DNA from: Conidiobolus incongruus B7586
Taxonomy: Eukaryota > Entomophthoromycota > Entomophthoromycetes > Entomophthorales > Conidiobolaceae
Reading direction: 5' to 3'
Length of the DNA stretch: 26,224 bases
NCBI GenBank assembly: GCA_000697335.1
Contig: JNEM01009117.1
Coordinates: 1-26,224, forward strand
Within the stretch, counting starts at the first letter, position 1, and each line of letters starts with the position of its first letter. Both the position numbers and the translations under genes were made by a program. The notes below the pieces were generated by a model that saw only the letters and a program-made list of their open reading frames with translations, was not told where the DNA came from and did not search any database. Of this stretch, positions 23,806 through 26,224 are shown one piece after another.

Positions 23806-25374
23806 AATGCATTAATATTAACAATACTCAACTTATTATCATATAAATCGATCTGAATTGAGGTAATTTAATATTCATCTCATGTTAATAAGAAAATTGA
23901 TTAGAACCTATTTCAACTAAGTATCATACGAAATAAAAATTGAGTATAAATTCAATGTTAAAATTTATAATTACATAAATAATATCTGATGATTAAATAT
24001 CAAAAATTAAAAAATATCAATACCGCTATAACAAAATATACCGAGCATATTTTTAATGACGTATTTTCACAGTCATTTTTTCAATATATCTTTTATTCTC
24101 CAGTATTTAATTAATTTCTCCTAATTAGGTATTTATGAAATTAATTTGGTATTTGAGATTGTAAAAAAAGGAGAATAAGGATGAAGATTATACAATTAAT
24201 CATCATTTATAACAATCATGTAAATTATTCATTATCAAATGTTTCATACTTTAACAATATATTTTATGGAAATATATCAGTTTTTTAATTTAATAATTAT
24301 AAAAAGCTTCATTCAACTCTATATGATAAATTTGACATTCCTTGTGAATGTGAATTGAAAAAAAAATTAACATGAATATGAGATAAATGATGTATATTAT
24401 ATGGCTTAAAAATAATCAATAATATATACATTGTTTAACGAATATATAAGCCTTATACTATACGAATTTTTAGAGCTGTTATAGAGATTAATATATAGTA
24501 ATTTCATAATATTTTATTGATGAAATTAGAATTGAATAGTGGTAAATTGTTAAACCTACATTGAATATAATCAAGCATATTATAAAAAATTCAGGATTAA
24601 ATACATGATCCAGTATTAAAATTCTCAAAATCTAATAGGATTTTTATAATTTTATTAATATTTATAAAATCCATATCCTTGAGTTTAAAAAGATTCGTTA
24701 AGAAAATGTTCAGAAAAAATTTTTTAAAATCATACCCCCAATTTTATAATTTATTTGATATTATTTTAAAATTCTTGGCAAAACAATTCCTTAAATTATA
24801 ATCAAAAATGTTTTTTATCCTAATTGATATAGTAATATCAACTTACATTTTATAATCTAAATTTTTGATAATAATTTTGAATTTACTATTGAATAGAATT
24901 ACTAATATTAACCTAATAATACATTTGTAATCATTTTGAATTTAAGAGGTATTATCAATTCATTGATAAAATTTAATAATAAATATTATTATATCTGTTT
25001 AAGTAAACTTTTAACACGGAAATTTTAATATCATGATGTTGATATATAAATCAAAAAAGTGAACTGTTGAAAAATATTCTGGAATTGAGAATAAATTAAA
25101 AATACAGTATTTTATTAAAATTCTAGATTTATTTATATGATAATAATATCATATTCAATAAGATTTTACTTATTCAAATAAACACTAGTAAACTATTTAA
25201 ATTAGTGACAATTTTTGAAAATATCCAGAGTAATATAAAATATTATAGAAAGTATAAAGAAAATAAAAAATATAAGTTCAAATCAGAACTAAACTATATT
25301 GAAATGGTCATCTTGAACCAAAATTTAATGAAGAATGAATATTAGGTAATTAAATATACTATTTATATATCTAT
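22631..25374. other. Gene desert of 2.7 kb
   Basis: No open frame of note, RNA gene or coding relic was recognised in either strand. The sequence is extremely A/T-rich throughout apart from the first 150 bases, which are more mixed and lie upstream of the BEM2-like gene. The 3' end of the aspartyl-tRNA synthetase transcript should lie near 25200-25374. Confidence 0.6.
23771..23800. repeat. (TA)15 microsatellite
   Basis: Fifteen uninterrupted TA units, continued by a short ATATA after one break. It is the longest simple dinucleotide run in the window and is probably length-variable between isolates. Confidence 0.95.
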
Positions 25375-26224
25375 TTAAGGCTCCAAGCGCTTAGGATCAC
25401 GAGGGAACATAGAAGTACGACGGATATTGCCCAAATTGAGATAGAGCATAATAACACGTTCTAAACCAATACCACCACCAGCGTGAGGGGGAGCACCGTG
25501 CTTAAAGGCATTGACGTAACCTTCGATAGACTTGGGATCAACACCATGTTCAGCAGCTCTTTGTAAGAGGAGTTTGACGTCGTGGATACGCTGAGCACCA
25601 GACATGATTTCTTCACCTCTCATGAAGAAGTCATAAGAGTTGGAGTAGTTAGGGTTTTCAGGATCAGGCATGGTGTAGAAGGGACGAACAGCGAGAGGGA
25701 ATTTATCCAACATGAAGAAATCGGTGTTGTATTTCTCCTTGACCAATTTACCCAAGAAGCGTTCGTTGGCAGTAGACAAATCATCGTAATCGCCAATTTC
25801 AACACCGTTTTCTCTGAGGAGGGCAATAGCATCGGCGTATTTGAGACGGAGAGTCTTGGGCAAGAACTTGAAGTCTTCGAAGGGATATTGTTGCTTGATG
25901 ACAGCAATTTCTTTGGCGCATTCAGTTTGTAAGCGAGTGAATAAGTCAACGAAGAGCTCATCGAAGAGATCTAAGACTTCGTGGTAATGTTCTTCGAAGG
26001 CCATTTCCATATCCATACCTACGAATTCAGTCATGTGACGATGGGTGTTGGAGTCTTCAGCACGGAAAACAGGACCAATTTCGAAAACTCTTTCAAAGTC
26101 GGAACAGACACACATTTGCTTGTAAAGTTGAGGAGATTGGGCCAAAAAAGCATTGGTCTTGAAGTAGTTCAACTTGAAAACATTGGCACCACCTTCACTA
26201 GCAGTACTGATAAGCTTGGGAGTG
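25375..26224 (-). CDS. DPS1: Aspartyl-tRNA synthetase, cytosolic (3' part, runs off the window)
   Basis: The last 282 codons and stop of a class II synthetase; the N-terminal OB-fold anticodon-binding domain and motif 1 lie beyond 26224. The first whole codon in the window starts at 26223, and the frame is open through [18 protein letters not shown]. Motif 2 is [15 protein letters not shown], followed by the EMAF of eukaryotic/archaeal AspRS. Motif 3 is [14 protein letters not shown], with its conserved Arg. The C-terminus [17 protein letters not shown] is typical of the cytosolic enzyme, and the bacterial-type GAD insertion is absent, so this is not the mitochondrial paralogue. It charges tRNA-Asp for cytosolic translation. 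The exon is far richer in G+C and in C/G-ending codons (AAG, TTC, GAG) than other genes here, as expected for a highly expressed gene. Confidence 0.97.
   Translation of the reverse strand, partial: TPKLISTASEGGANVFKLNYFKTNAFLAQSPQLYKQMCVCSDFERVFEIGPVFRAEDSNTHRHMTEFVGMDMEMAFEEHYHEVLDLFDELFVDLFTRLQTECAKEIAVIKQQYPFEDFKFLPKTLRLKYADAIALLRENGVEIGDYDDLSTANERFLGKLVKEKYNTDFFMLDKFPLAVRPFYTMPDPENPNYSNSYDFFMRGEEIMSGAQRIHDVKLLLQRAAEHGVDPKSIEGYVNAFKHGAPPHAGGGIGLERVIMLYLNLGNIRRTSMFPRDPKRLEP

Noticed and set aside
25582-25932. 116-codon open frame antisense to AspRS
   Set aside because: It mirrors the codon pattern of the real synthetase frame on the other strand and shows no protein family features.
1-26224. 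CRISPR arrays, rRNA, intact transposons, LTR or other virus-like elements
   Set aside because: No regularly spaced repeats, terminal repeats, transposase, integrase, reverse transcriptase or capsid-like frames were seen on either strand.

Overview
This is nuclear DNA from a very AT-rich eukaryote, most likely an early-diverging fungus. The protein-coding genes are split by short GT-AG introns (mostly 50-76 nt, one of 110 nt). They include a BEM2-type RasGEF/PH/RhoGAP protein, an isopenicillin-N-synthase-like dioxygenase and a PHD-SRA protein. Intergenic DNA is long (0.7-3 kb) and A/T-dominated, while coding exons are clearly richer in G+C. I cannot fix the phylum from this window. Anaerobic gut fungi, Entomophthorales/Harpellales-type zoopagomycetes and chytrids all remain possible.

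Layout from left to right. 1-1866 is an A/T-rich stretch with nothing recognised. A tRNA-Pro(AGG) lies at 1867-1938. A decayed coding relic with kinase-like sequence is at about 2366-2730. A three-exon SLC35F-type transporter lies at 3738-4887 (+). A four-exon gene at 5641-7138 (-) joins a TPR domain to a metallo-beta-lactamase-fold hydrolase. A PHD-like finger plus SRA domain gene is at 8328-9685 (+). A six-exon Fe(II)/2-oxoglutarate dioxygenase is at 10368-11704 (-), followed by a decayed intron-containing duplicate of it at about 13640-14930 (-). A four-exon BEM2-like gene is at 15692-22241 (-), with upstream ORFs in its likely leader. After a 2.7-kb gene desert holding a (TA)15 run comes the 3' part of cytosolic aspartyl-tRNA synthetase at 25375 to beyond the window (-).

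The genes are mostly unrelated housekeeping or regulatory genes. The only clear local relationship is the dioxygenase and its pseudogene. By joining exons I rebuilt reading frames that look separate on the raw sequence: the TPR and hydrolase blocks form one 418-residue protein, the dioxygenase blocks form 349 residues, and the RhoGAP domain is completed across three short introns for a 2131-residue protein. No virus-like element, CRISPR array, rRNA or intact transposon was seen.
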